From positions 1-52,069 of the forward strand of contig JAMDDH010000056.1 of the NCBI GenBank assembly GCA_023488885.1: a stretch of 52,069 nt of DNA, written 5' to 3'. The notes under the pieces were generated by a model, which was not told the DNA's origin, searched no databases, and saw nothing but the letters and a program-made list of their open reading frames with translations. This DNA is from Thermoplasmatota archaeon (GTDB lineage: Archaea > Thermoplasmatota > Thermoplasmata > Thermoplasmatales > Thermoplasmataceae). A program made the translations under genes and the position numbers. This document shows positions 43,379 through 52,069 of this stretch, piece after piece (positions within the stretch are counted from its first letter, which is position 1; the number at the start of each line of letters is the position of its first letter).

Positions 43379-45079
43379 ATGATCGACAGTGAAAAACAGA
43401 ATTTACTGAAATCCGCAATCGGGAAATATTACGAATTTTCTGCTGTTGATCCAATTGGAGAGTCACTGGTATTCAGGATTGAAACTTTTGACCACTATCC
43501 CGAACAGTATTTCGACGCAATGGTGAAGGAGCTTGATAAACTCGGGTTTCTTGCATTTACAAACGCTGGCACGGACAACGAAATAGTGGTGGTTAGGAGA
43601 CCTGAGTTATCGAACAACCTGAAAATGAAGGTGATCCTCTTCATTGCAACTGTTGCGAGTGTCTTTTATTTTGGCTACACTTATCAGGTCAGCTATAGCG
43701 GGTTGAATAATCCTCTGGAGAATATTGCCTACGATCTTGTCTTTTTCGTTCTTCCTATTTCTGTAATTCTAGCGGGACGCGAGGTGGGAAAATATGTGGC
43801 GTTGAAGAAAAACGGCATGTCATACAGCCTCCCCATCTTTGTCCCTGATCCTCTTGGTATTGGGACTATGGGCATAATTAACACACCGAACCGTCCGTAT
43901 ATAAGCAGGAAGGCCATGGTTGAATCCGGTTCCTACTCCCTGATTTTTGGTTTTCTTATTTCTATTGTATTTTTACTGATTGGTTCATTTCTGACATTTT
44001 ATTTCCCGCCCATGGCACCAATTGTAAACACTCCAGCCGAAACCATAGGTACGCCATTGATAATGCAATTCGTGGGCAACAGGCTGATACCATCCAACGG
44101 GATTCTGGACCCCCTGGCCTTTGCGGGATGGATAGGCATTGTGACGACTTCTCTCAATGCGTTGCCGTTGGGGTTTCTTGACGGAGGCATTATATCATCA
44201 ACAATTATGGGGCGGCGCGCCATTTACTTTTCTTATCTGTCGATAATGGTTATAATCGGTCTTGGCATCCTTTATCCTCCGTGGATTATACTGGCGGTTT
44301 TTGCTCTTCTTGTCGGGTTAAGAGGACCTCAGGCCTTGAACAACATAACGAAGATAAGATTAAACACTAAAATGCTGGTAGCAATTTCATTCACAATACT
44401 ACTTGTGGGCATAGCACCATTTCCATTTCACGCCAGTGCAAATAAATTTCAGACGGATATTTCCCAGCAGTATTTTGTCGTATACTCAAACCAACAGGAT
44501 ATTAACTTCAATATTTCTGTGAATAACATTGGTCAATCTACAATTGTTCCGGCTTTTGAAATAACCCCAACAGTTTCCTTCATTCTTTCCGGCGCAAGCC
44601 GATCTATTGCTCCAGGAAAGATGATCACCTATACCCTGGAGGCGAATCTCTCAAACCAGTTATCGCTTGGGTTCAACCATTTCTATACCACAGTATATTC
44701 CGGAAGCTATAGCCAGACTCTGGAGATATTGGTACTGGATGTAAATCTTAGCAATTCCGTGGCTTTTAACAACAACAATCCGTATAACATACCTGTGAAG
44801 GAAAACGAGACGTTTAACCTCACTTTGAAGGTATCCGCCCCTGAGAACGTGTCGATACTGTCCATGGGCGGGCCAAACCTGACATTCTCATATTTTGTTG
44901 AGAGCCACCCGATCACTTTGAACAAGAGTATCGAATATCTTTTCCCACAAATACTGGTTACACCCAGTAATCCGCTTAAGCTAAGTCTAAGGGCGGATTC
45001 TATACCTTCATACTGGTATATCGTTGCATATGACGGCAACTACAATGCAACTTATGCGAAAATCAATGTAACGAGGTGA
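43379..45079 (+). CDS. Site-2-protease-like membrane protein, predicted inactive
   Basis: This 566-residue protein resembles the EGY-type branch of M50 site-2 proteases: an N-terminal soluble domain (1-75), several membrane helices (about 80-350), and a large exported Asn-rich domain (about 355-566) that resembles a beta-sandwich repeat. The conserved LNALPLGFLDGG retains the third zinc ligand Asp, and the family text SLPIFVPDPLGIGTMG is recognisable. However, the HExxH site reads REVGK (in ILAGREVGKYV), so both zinc-binding histidines are replaced. It is most likely a pseudoprotease, perhaps a substrate-binding or regulatory relative. It overlaps the next gene by 4 bases (codons reading ACGAGGTGACA region). 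Confidence 0.78.
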   Translation: MIDSEKQNLLKSAIGKYYEFSAVDPIGESLVFRIETFDHYPEQYFDAMVKELDKLGFLAFTNAGTDNEIVVVRRPELSNNLKMKVILFIATVASVFYFGYTYQVSYSGLNNPLENIAYDLVFFVLPISVILAGREVGKYVALKKNGMSYSLPIFVPDPLGIGTMGIINTPNRPYISRKAMVESGSYSLIFGFLISIVFLLIGSFLTFYFPPMAPIVNTPAETIGTPLIMQFVGNRLIPSNGILDPLAFAGWIGIVTTSLNALPLGFLDGGIISSTIMGRRAIYFSYLSIMVIIGLGILYPPWIILAVFALLVGLRGPQALNNITKIRLNTKMLVAISFTILLVGIAPFPFHASANKFQTDISQQYFVVYSNQQDINFNISVNNIGQSTIVPAFEITPTVSFILSGASRSIAPGKMITYTLEANLSNQLSLGFNHFYTTVYSGSYSQTLEILVLDVNLSNSVAFNNNNPYNIPVKENETFNLTLKVSAPENVSILSMGGPNLTFSYFVESHPITLNKSIEYLFPQILVTPSNPLKLSLRADSIPSYWYIVAYDGNYNATYAKINVTR

Positions 45080-46146
45080 CAACAATAAAAGTGGGTTTTA
45101 TGGTCAATCCAGTGGCTGGCTGTGGGCAGTTGCTAAACCTCAGAGGTTCAGATTCCCTTCCATTTTCCAAGTGTCCAAGATCAGTATCAGCAGAACTTGC
45201 AAGAGCTTTCCTCGAAAAGCTTGAGCCTTATGATATCATGTTCTTAACTGCATCAGATGCTATGGGTGAGGATGTCTTCAAGTCGCTTGGAATGAACAAC
45301 TATGAAGTCATATACAGATACCAGTCAGATCCAACGGCTGAGGACACTGTCGGCTACATCAGGAAACTTATTGATGCTGATGTCTCCGTTTTAATTTTTT
45401 TTGGGGGAGACGGTACAGCCCGGGACATTGTCGATGCGAATTTCTCATCTCCGGTAATAGCTGTTCCTGCAGGCACCAAGATGTTCAGTTCAATATTCGC
45501 CATCAGCGTGAAGAGGGCGGTACAGATTTTCCAGGATATACTTTCCGGAAGAATTAACGGGTCACACCCGGCAGATGTAATTGATCTGGACGAAAATGCC
45601 TATTCTGAGGGTAGAATAGATGTAAGGCTGTACGGAGAACTTCGCGTACCTTCAAGTGACCTCATAGTATCCGAGTCCAAGGCGGAATATACGGACAATC
45701 CGATTGAAGGCATTGCAGGCTACATTGTTGACAATTTGGTCAATGATATCAACTACCTCGTCGGCCCAGGTTCCACATGCAAAAGCGCACTCAATTTGCT
45801 GGGAATTGAAGGAAGTCTGCTGGGTTTTGATCTATTACGTAACGGAATACTGATAAAGAAAGACCTGTCTGAACAGGAGATATATGAATTATCTATGCCA
45901 GTAAAAATTATTATTTCGCCGATCGGGGGCCAGGGATTTCTGATAGGGAGGGGCAATAAGCAGTTATCTTCAAGGGTAATGGATCGCGTAGGTTTTGAGA
46001 ACTTGATAGTGGTAGCAGGCGAAGATAAAATCCGCGATCTTTCCGGTTTATATGTGGATCTACCAGGACTGTCATCGCAGATACCGGCATTTGTCAAAAT
46101 TCTTTTTGGATATGGGCGTTTTAAAATGTTTCCAGTCTTTGACTAA
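45076..46146 (+). CDS. ATP-NAD/AcoX-like kinase family protein
   Basis: This 356-residue protein has the NAD kinase-like nucleotide motif FFGGDGTARDI and the N-terminal GFMVNPVAGCGQ typical of the AcoX/COG3199 group. A central insert and a C-terminal beta domain with ISPIGGQGFLIGRG follow. Members are annotated as ATP-NAD kinases or acetoin-catabolism proteins, and the true substrate is uncertain. A separate canonical NAD kinase is encoded at 34312. It overlaps the S2P-like gene by 4 bases, implying co-translation; the start is not ATG (GTG at 45076). Confidence 0.88.
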   Translation: MTTIKVGFMVNPVAGCGQLLNLRGSDSLPFSKCPRSVSAELARAFLEKLEPYDIMFLTASDAMGEDVFKSLGMNNYEVIYRYQSDPTAEDTVGYIRKLIDADVSVLIFFGGDGTARDIVDANFSSPVIAVPAGTKMFSSIFAISVKRAVQIFQDILSGRINGSHPADVIDLDENAYSEGRIDVRLYGELRVPSSDLIVSESKAEYTDNPIEGIAGYIVDNLVNDINYLVGPGSTCKSALNLLGIEGSLLGFDLLRNGILIKKDLSEQEIYELSMPVKIIISPIGGQGFLIGRGNKQLSSRVMDRVGFENLIVVAGEDKIRDLSGLYVDLPGLSSQIPAFVKILFGYGRFKMFPVFD

Positions 46147-46228
46147 AAGACGGTTAATCGGTCATTTTTACGTCAGTTTTTAAAACAGTCGGGAAAACGT
46201 ATAACTACTTACCTTGTATCATGTGCCA

Positions 46229-47968
46229 TTGAAAAGAAAAGACCAACACAACAGGGCATTTTCTGATCTTACACGAATGGTCAAGAGGGCTCCTCACTGG
46301 TCAAATTTTATATTCTTTGTAGCCGTGATATTATCAGTTGATTATTACCTGCTGAGGGAAATTTACCTGATATTGGCCGGAATACTCGGTTCATTCCTTC
46401 TGGTAATTGCACTGGACATCCTGTTTGTGAGATTGACCCGGATATATTTCCCAGTCAGGCGGATACTCTACCTGAATTTCATGTCATTCTGGTTTTCATC
46501 AATGTTTTTCTGGATAATTTTTATCATCAAGTTATTCCCGGATACTGAAACATTGTTAATGATTTCTATCTCATCTGCTACACTGCTGAGGGTACTAATC
46601 TTTTACACATATTATTCCGATCGCCCCTCCAGGTTTTTCATGCCTGCTCTTAATTACACATATGCAGCAATAATTTCGCTTTCTATTATTTATAGAGATG
46701 TTATGGTCATTATCCCCTTTATCTTATCCTCTGCAATTTATGTTGCTGGGGGCATAGCCTTTGTCAAGAGTTCAACAAGAGAGTTCTCCAAGGAATACGG
46801 GGAAAACGCAACCAAGATAATCCAGATGTTTCTGAATTATAACCACGTTACGGACTACGATGATGTAGGCAATAAATTCTTCAGTAAAATTTACGCACAC
46901 TCAAGGAGGATTCCTGTTAAGGTGATCGATGTTCTGAGAATCGATAATTCGAGAATGGTTTCAATGGTTTTTCCATATATCCACCCCGGACCGTTTGGAA
47001 CTCTGGGTTCAAGTGATCTTCCTCTACGGTTACAGCACAGACTTGCCGACCTTGGTACAGATCTTATGGTGTTCCACACAACAACGACAAACAGCAATAA
47101 TTGCTCAGGTGATTCAGACCTTGACGAGATAGCTAAAGGTATCAGGGAGTGTCTTGAAGGAATGCAATATACTGACACTATGTCGCGTTTCAAGAAAATA
47201 AACGTGGGAAGATACTCCATAGGGATGCAGAAATTTGGACGATATGGGTTCGGTGCCATTATACCGGAAAGAGAACCATTTGACGATGTTAAGCTAAAGG
47301 AAGGATTAAGGATCATACACCATGTTGAGAGAACTGCATTGAAAGAGTTCGCCGCAGTGGACGCTCAGAATTTCTTTGTAGAAAAAGCACCAGAACTGGA
47401 TAACTGTGAAGGAATGGAAAAAGCATTCTCCCGTGAACTCAACCGCCTGGAGTCAAAATTTCCTGCGAAAATGGGATACTACCGGATATATGAGCCAATG
47501 CCCGGACTGGGAGCAATGGGCATACAAGCGATAGTTACGGAAACTGGCGACAAATTTCAAGCTGTAGTTCTCACTGATTCAAATAACGTCACTCGCGAAG
47601 TGGTCGATCTATCAAGGGAAGCAGTGTCCTCTGACGTGAACAGTCTGGAGATATACACCACAGATAATCATTATGTGAATGCCAGCAATCTTGATATAAA
47701 CCCACTGGGCAGGAATGCTGATCCGGGGATCATATCGGACCTGATTAAGAGAACGGTAATAATGGCCAAGAATGATATCACTCAAGTGCGAATTGGTATG
47801 AAAACAGCATTCGTGAAGGTGAAGATGGGTGAAGAGAATACATACGAACGTCTCATAGATTCGGCATTCAACTCTCTAAGGATGGCTAAATACACGATAA
47901 TCTTGACGATTCCTTCAAGCATTGCCGCATCGATCGCAGTCTTTCGTTTCATCATACCGATTATCTAG
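46229..47968 (+). CDS. DUF2070 membrane protein
   Basis: This protein of about 579 residues has roughly seven predicted membrane helices in its first 190 residues followed by a large soluble domain, the plan of the archaeal DUF2070 family. Family-like text includes MVFPYIHPGPFGTLGSSDLP. A final hydrophobic segment (ILTIPSSIAASIAVFRFIIP) is at the C-terminus. The function is unknown. The TTG at 46229 is favoured because TATAACTA lies about 26 bases upstream; an earlier TTG at 46214 would add five residues. Confidence 0.82.
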   Translation: MKRKDQHNRAFSDLTRMVKRAPHWSNFIFFVAVILSVDYYLLREIYLILAGILGSFLLVIALDILFVRLTRIYFPVRRILYLNFMSFWFSSMFFWIIFIIKLFPDTETLLMISISSATLLRVLIFYTYYSDRPSRFFMPALNYTYAAIISLSIIYRDVMVIIPFILSSAIYVAGGIAFVKSSTREFSKEYGENATKIIQMFLNYNHVTDYDDVGNKFFSKIYAHSRRIPVKVIDVLRIDNSRMVSMVFPYIHPGPFGTLGSSDLPLRLQHRLADLGTDLMVFHTTTTNSNNCSGDSDLDEIAKGIRECLEGMQYTDTMSRFKKINVGRYSIGMQKFGRYGFGAIIPEREPFDDVKLKEGLRIIHHVERTALKEFAAVDAQNFFVEKAPELDNCEGMEKAFSRELNRLESKFPAKMGYYRIYEPMPGLGAMGIQAIVTETGDKFQAVVLTDSNNVTREVVDLSREAVSSDVNSLEIYTTDNHYVNASNLDINPLGRNADPGIISDLIKRTVIMAKNDITQVRIGMKTAFVKVKMGEENTYERLIDSAFNSLRMAKYTIILTIPSSIAASIAVFRFIIPII

Positions 47969-48008
47969 TGTTTTATAAGATGTGTAAAATGAAAATAGGA
48001 CAAATGCG

Positions 48009-48033
48009 GAATGTCAGCACATGTCTGACATTC
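48009..48033. repeat. Perfect 9-bp inverted repeat between DUF2070 and the regulator gene
   Basis: GAATGTCAG (48009-48017) and CTGACATTC (48025-48033) are exactly complementary around a 7-base loop. It may terminate the DUF2070 transcript or act as an operator for the winged-helix gene, whose TATA element is near 48097-48107. Confidence 0.5.
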
Positions 48034-48126
48034 TATGTAGGTAAATATGTTCTGCACTGTGTAGATATTGGCTCATGTAAAGAGTTTCCAGAAAAGATTT
48101 AAATATATCTAAACTGATTAAACGTT

Positions 48127-48468
48127 ATGGAATTGGTGGCAGATGGAAACATCATTAGATCACTAAACAGAAGCGAACTTAGACGCAAGGTTCTCTTCTA
48201 TTTGCTTTCAATCTATCCCTACAGATCCTACCTTTCTGAAATTTCACGGGCGGTAAAATCTGATCCGTCAAATGTCAAGGGGTGCCTGGAAGGTCTTGGA
48301 GTGAGGTATACAGGAGAGGAATCATTGATGGGGCTTGGTCTCGTTGCTATGGATCAGAGCAAAAGCGGATTCAAGTACTACAAAGTCAACAATGATTTCG
48401 TTGAAGATGTAAAGGCATTAAAGACAATGTTTAACCACAAGAAGGTTTTCGCTGTCGAGATAGGTTAA
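48127..48468 (+). CDS. Winged-helix transcriptional regulator
   Basis: This 113-residue protein has a winged helix-turn-helix (about 13-60) with RRKVLFYLLSIYPYRSYLSE and EISRAVKSDPSNVKGCLEGL, followed by a short C-terminal part. It resembles small archaeal regulators, with an unknown target. TTTAAATATATC about 27 bases before the ATG supports a leaderless start. The inverted repeat at 48009-48033 is a candidate site for it or for another regulator. Confidence 0.78.
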   Translation: MELVADGNIIRSLNRSELRRKVLFYLLSIYPYRSYLSEISRAVKSDPSNVKGCLEGLGVRYTGEESLMGLGLVAMDQSKSGFKYYKVNNDFVEDVKALKTMFNHKKVFAVEIG

Positions 48469-48743
48469 ACTTAATATTCCCCTCATCCCACTAAGAAACC
48501 CAATACGCAATCTTGCGGAAGTATTGGGGAACAAATTTCACATATGCTGAAGGTATGTTTTTTCTACAGATACATTCAATGTAATTATATGGTGGCAGAG
48601 ACGATCACGATCTTCTTAATCTATGAAACTTGGCTACTCTGAACCACCATATTGTATCATAGGGTAAGTTACAAGCTCTTTTCGTCAGGAGTGGTCGTTG
48701 GCTATATTTCAGAAGAAAGACTTAATTATCTAATTTAGATAGA
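48469..48743. other. Intergenic region with two strong hairpins
   Basis: There is no coding sequence I support in these 275 bases. Two hairpins stand out. One is CCCAATAC with GTATTGGG near 48500-48530, with an inner CGCAA-TC-TTGCG stem. The other is a 14-bp stem formed by ATATGGTGGCAGAG (48587-48600) and CTCTG-AA-CCACCATAT (48637-48652), broken by a 2-base bulge. This could be a small noncoding RNA or a remnant miniature element. The LonB promoter lies at the right end, with GGCTATATTTCAG near 48699-48712 and TTAATTATCTA near 48722-48732. Confidence 0.45.
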
Positions 48744-50702
48744 GTGATGGTGGAAAATACGGAAGAGACTATTGATGAATGGGTTAAGAAGCTGAACGTA
48801 AACTCTACCAAAGATGTTCAGATACCCAGGATACTTTATGATCAGGTCATCGGACAGGAGGGAGCGAGAGAGGTCGTTAAAAAAGCCGCTCTTCAGAAGA
48901 GGCATGTTCTGCTAATCGGTGAACCTGGAACTGGTAAATCAATGCTTGCGCAGTCTATGGTCGATTTTCTTCCAAAGGATGAACTGGAAGATATCCTTGT
49001 TTTCCCTAATCCTGAAGATTCCAACAGACCTAAGGTCAAGACGCTCCCTGCAGGGAAGGGAAAAGAAATCGTCAGGCAGTATCAGATTAAAGCTGAAAGG
49101 GAAAAGAAAGACAGATCCAGGGGAATTATGTTCATAATACTCTCGGTGGTATTTATGGGGATAATAGCATCAGTAGCCCTTCGCAACTACACAATTGCGT
49201 TTTTTGCAATAATCACTGCAGTTTTTATATACATGGCTATGGCAGTCAATCCTGGCATGAGAATGGAACGCGCTCTTGTTCCTAAATTACTCGTTTCTCA
49301 CACACCTAATGATAAACCACCGTTTATTGATTCGACAGGGGCACATTCTGGCGCCCTTCTTGGCGACGTGAGACACGATCCTTTCCAGTCAGGCGGTCTT
49401 GAAACTCCCTCTCATGACAGAGTGGAAGCAGGCAATATACACAAGGCGCACAGAGGAGTACTGTTCGTGGACGAGATGAATCTCCTCAGGATCGAAAGCC
49501 AGCAGTCTCTTTTGACAGCTATGCAGGAAAAGAAATTCTCCATATCAGGCCAAAGCGAGAGAAGTGCCGGAGCAATGGTTCAGACAGAACCGGTCCCTTG
49601 TGATTTCGTGCTCGTTGCAGCTGGTAACTTGGATGCTGTACAGGGAATACACCCTGCACTCAGATCAAGAATAAGGGGTTACGGTTACGAGGTATACGTA
49701 AACGATGCAATGGAAGACAATGAAGAAAACCGTCAGAAATTGGTTCAGTTCATTGCCCAGGAGATCATAAAAGATAAAAAAATCCCACATTTTGATATCA
49801 GCGCAATCACTGAGATCATGAAAGAGGCACAAAAACGATCGGGCAGGAAAGGCAAATTAACCCTAAGGCTGAGGGAGCTAGGGGGACTCATAAGGGTCGC
49901 CGGAGATATTGCGATAAGCACGAAAGCCGAAATAGTAACTTCTGAACATGTAATGGCAGCAAAAGCCCTAAGCAAACCTCTCGAGCAGCAGGTTGCAGAT
50001 AGATCGATAGAAATCCGAAAATCATATCAGACATTCAGGAGCGAGGGGTCGTCTGTGGGAATGGTCAACGGTCTCGCCGTGGTTGGTCCAAATTCAGGGA
50101 TGGCGGATTATACTGGTATAGTCATGCCAATAGTCGCTGAAGTTACACCGGCTCAGCACAAAGGCAACGGAGTCGTTGTGGCAACGGGGAAACTAGGAGA
50201 AATAGCCAAGGAAGCGGTTCAAAACGTTTCTGCCGTTTTCAAGAAGCTCAGTGGCAAAGACATTTCCGATCTGGATATACACATACAGTTCATTGGGACA
50301 TATGAAGGAGTAGAGGGAGATTCTGCCAGTGTATCGATTGCTACCGCAGTTATATCTGCCATAGAGAATATACCAATCGATCAGACAGTCGCCATGACGG
50401 GTTCTCTGAGCGTTAGAGGTGCTGTACTTCCTGTTGGAGGGGTAACTGCAAAGGTGGAGGCAGCTATCGGGGCAGGTATGAAGAAAGTAATAGTGCCGAA
50501 TGCCAACTTTGGAGACATAGTTCTTGACCAGGCTCACAAGGATAAAATCGAAATAGTACCTGTAAACAATATAAGTGAGGTATGGGAAAACGCACTTACC
50601 GCAAGCCCAGAGAAACAGAAATTCCTATCGAGAGTCACAGATTTCTTCAATCCCAAGTTATTCGGCGGTAAACAGGGCAGACCTGGAACAAATGCAGCCT
50701 GA
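48744..50702 (+). CDS. lonB: Membrane-bound ATP-dependent protease LonB
   Basis: This 652-residue protease is the archaeal Lon that degrades damaged proteins at the membrane. It shows Walker A GEPGTGKS (59-66), two transmembrane helices inserted in the AAA module (about 127-144 and 149-168), Walker B VLFVDEMN, and a Ser-Lys protease dyad (Ser527 in GDSAS, Lys570 in GGVTAKVE). Length and order match archaeal LonB. The start is GTG at 48744, with an ATG at 48747 equally possible. It overlaps the Cgi121 gene by 11 bases. Confidence 0.96.
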   Translation: MMVENTEETIDEWVKKLNVNSTKDVQIPRILYDQVIGQEGAREVVKKAALQKRHVLLIGEPGTGKSMLAQSMVDFLPKDELEDILVFPNPEDSNRPKVKTLPAGKGKEIVRQYQIKAEREKKDRSRGIMFIILSVVFMGIIASVALRNYTIAFFAIITAVFIYMAMAVNPGMRMERALVPKLLVSHTPNDKPPFIDSTGAHSGALLGDVRHDPFQSGGLETPSHDRVEAGNIHKAHRGVLFVDEMNLLRIESQQSLLTAMQEKKFSISGQSERSAGAMVQTEPVPCDFVLVAAGNLDAVQGIHPALRSRIRGYGYEVYVNDAMEDNEENRQKLVQFIAQEIIKDKKIPHFDISAITEIMKEAQKRSGRKGKLTLRLRELGGLIRVAGDIAISTKAEIVTSEHVMAAKALSKPLEQQVADRSIEIRKSYQTFRSEGSSVGMVNGLAVVGPNSGMADYTGIVMPIVAEVTPAQHKGNGVVVATGKLGEIAKEAVQNVSAVFKKLSGKDISDLDIHIQFIGTYEGVEGDSASVSIATAVISAIENIPIDQTVAMTGSLSVRGAVLPVGGVTAKVEAAIGAGMKKVIVPNANFGDIVLDQAHKDKIEIVPVNNISEVWENALTASPEKQKFLSRVTDFFNPKLFGGKQGRPGTNAA

Positions 50703-51132
50703 GATCCGCTTTGCAAATATTCTGAAAGCCGGTCATCTGGAGGAAATCACATCATTCCTGAAGGATGCTACCGGAGATTTTTTTTCTATATTAGATGCAT
50801 CGAAGATTCGATCCCTCGAGCAGGTATTCATATGTTTTGATAGGGCTATGAAGCTCTTTAGAAACACAGGGAAAGCCAGAAAACCGGAATCCATCTTTCT
50901 TATGTTACTGTCAGGAAGGAATCAGATCAACAAGGCACAGATGGAGATTGGAATATCGGAACAGTCTTCGAATATAATCATTGTCTACAGTTCGAAGATA
51001 GATCTTGATAAATTCATCGCTCGCACAGGAAATTATCTGAGAATATCAGAGAATCCAGGCATTCCTGAAATTGATGCTGAATCCGATCAGATTATTTTTT
51101 CAAACATGGCCAGGGTTCAGATAGACCTCTAA
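50692..51132 (+). CDS. cgi121: KEOPS complex subunit Cgi121
   Basis: This 146-residue protein fits Cgi121, which binds the kinase Bud32 and the 3' end of tRNA in the KEOPS complex that makes t6A37. Diagnostic text is [18 protein letters not shown] (family pattern LSGRxQIxxA). A frame continues upstream, but the ATG at 50692 gives the family N-terminus; the extra upstream sequence lies wholly within LonB. The 11-base overlap with LonB suggests coupled translation. The other KEOPS genes are not in this window. Confidence 0.88.
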   Translation: MQPEIRFANILKAGHLEEITSFLKDATGDFFSILDASKIRSLEQVFICFDRAMKLFRNTGKARKPESIFLMLLSGRNQINKAQMEIGISEQSSNIIIVYSSKIDLDKFIARTGNYLRISENPGIPEIDAESDQIIFSNMARVQIDL

Positions 51133-51161
51133 ATTTATATTTTGTATCTCAATTAGTGCAG

Positions 51162-52069
51162 GTGCAAGGGAATTTTCTCGCTTTTTTTGGGCATCTGAAC
51201 ATTGATGTGACAATGAGGGTCAAGCAATTACCCAGAAGCGGTTCTGCAGACATAATAAACTTTGGTGAGAACTTCGGAGGAACTGCCGGCAATTTCGCCA
51301 TAATTGCTTCAAGGCTGGGTGTTCCGTTCAGCCTCTATTCGGCAGTGTCGAAGAAGACGCATGACAAATATCTTGAATATCTCAGTCAAATTGGTGTCGA
51401 CACTTCGCACATAATCGTTGACAACGAAGATTATGGGCCGGTCTGCTATGCTGTTACAACTGGAAAGGAGCAGATTTATTACATTTATCAGGGGCCCATG
51501 GGTAAACCGTTCTCTATCGGAATTACTTCCAATGGAATGGACTACGAATACATTCACTTGGGAACCGGCCCCCCTGATTATTTTCTTGAAATTGGAAAAA
51601 AGAATGCAAGTTCTAAAATAGTATTCGATCCCGGCCAGGAACTTAACTACAGATATTCCCCTGCTCAACTGGGCGAGTTCCTTAAAATTTCATATACTAC
51701 GATACTTAATGAAAACGAGGAGCAAAAAGCCTCTCAACTTCTTGGAATCAAAGTTTCAGATCTGCCGGATCTGTGTAAGAACCTCATAATAACCAGGGGA
51801 TCGGAAGGCGTTGACCTGTACATGGAAGGAAACAAAAGGAGTTTCAGGACCTTGAAGGTGGATAATCCCTATGACACTCTGGGGGCAGGGGATTCTTTCA
51901 GGGCCGGTTTATATCTAGGCCTCAGCATGAAGATGGGACTGGATGAAGGGATAAAGCTCGGTATCGTTGTGGCTGCGGAAGCAATTAAAAATCCGCTTAT
52001 TTCGTTTAAGCTGGGCTATACAGAAATTATGGCAATATATGGCGCAGAGCGTGAAAAGCTTGTCATCCC
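51162..52069 (+). CDS. PfkB-family carbohydrate kinase, partial
   Basis: The gene runs off the right edge after 302 codons without a stop. The PfkB features are the N-terminal FFGHLNIDVTM and NFGGTAGNFA and the ATP/anion-hole signature DTLGAGDSFRAGLYLG. The family includes ribokinase, fructokinase, 2-keto-3-deoxygluconate kinase and nucleoside kinases, and the substrate cannot be read from here. AATTTATATTTT about 26 bases upstream of GTG 51162 supports this leaderless start; another in-frame GTG is at 51156. Confidence 0.87.
   Translation, partial: MQGNFLAFFGHLNIDVTMRVKQLPRSGSADIINFGENFGGTAGNFAIIASRLGVPFSLYSAVSKKTHDKYLEYLSQIGVDTSHIIVDNEDYGPVCYAVTTGKEQIYYIYQGPMGKPFSIGITSNGMDYEYIHLGTGPPDYFLEIGKKNASSKIVFDPGQELNYRYSPAQLGEFLKISYTTILNENEEQKASQLLGIKVSDLPDLCKNLIITRGSEGVDLYMEGNKRSFRTLKVDNPYDTLGAGDSFRAGLYLGLSMKMGLDEGIKLGIVVAAEAIKNPLISFKLGYTEIMAIYGAEREKLVI

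Noticed and set aside
50575-50691. N-terminal extension of Cgi121
   Set aside because: It overlaps the LonB coding region by 117 more bases and has no similarity to the family; the ATG at 50692 fits.
1-52069. tRNA genes, rRNA genes, CRISPR arrays, intact insertion sequences
   Set aside because: GTTCRA-like strings seen (for example near 20527, 24453 and 29954) fall inside coding regions without cloverleaf partners. No spaced direct-repeat array and no intact transposase were found.

Overview
The window is typical of a Thermoplasmatales-type euryarchaeon, a cell-wall-less acidophile lineage. The reasons are: an ortholog-like copy of the Thermoplasma actin homolog Ta0583; an archaeal uS13-uS4-uS11-RpoD operon; archaeal alanyl-tRNA synthetase, fibrillarin, MBF1, LonB and the KEOPS subunit Cgi121; TrmB-type sugar regulation; and TATA boxes that commonly sit about 26 bases before the start codon, which implies leaderless transcripts and several TTG/GTG starts. 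I saw no tRNA, rRNA, CRISPR array or intact insertion sequence.

Layout. (1) 0.1-10.3 kb: maltooligosaccharide uptake and breakdown. It holds a GH31 alpha-glucosidase, a GH13 amylase/neopullulanase, a TrmB regulator and a complete ABC importer (binding protein, two permeases, ATPase). (2) 10.4-12.5 kb: an S66 LD-carboxypeptidase-like enzyme and an M20 amidohydrolase. (3) 12.7-24.1 kb: the most unusual part, a locus of four or more transcription units. It encodes a Vps4-like AAA ATPase with an N-terminal MIT-like domain, two small charged coiled-coil proteins resembling ESCRT-III with similar C-terminal tails, a membrane-anchored coiled-coil protein, a 642-residue coiled-coil/winged-helix protein, a membrane-tethered GTPase translationally coupled to a GAP1-N2-like protein, a small three-helix membrane protein, and a protein kinase homolog with every catalytic residue replaced. 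I infer a membrane-remodelling or conflict-response machine. (4) 24.2-29.2 kb: an FMN split-barrel protein, UbiX, a gene-poor stretch with a decayed ORF, an orphan Dam-like methyltransferase, an SDR reductase, a CDGSH protein and a BCP-type peroxiredoxin. (5) 28.8-30.3 kb: the actin-like protein with a small ribbon-helix-helix/coiled-coil protein. (6) 30.6-33.9 kb: a prpD-prpB-prpC methylcitrate operon. (7) 34-38.2 kb: JAMM protease, NAD kinase, IMPase, and the RpoD/ribosomal operon. (8) 38.3-46.1 kb: DUF357, MBF1, fibrillarin, a methyltransferase, AlaS, a degenerate S2P protease and an AcoX-like kinase. (9) 46.2-52.1 kb: DUF2070, a winged-helix regulator, LonB, Cgi121, and a PfkB kinase cut by the window end.

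The sugar genes form one functional unit: the importer brings in maltodextrins, the two glycosidases cut them to glucose, and TrmB probably senses the sugar. The 12.7-24.1 kb genes are grouped by interlocking architecture (MIT plus candidate MIT-binding tails, GTPase plus GAP1 partner) and by similar promoter elements. Their shared function is an inference. All calls come from reading motifs, and no database search was run.
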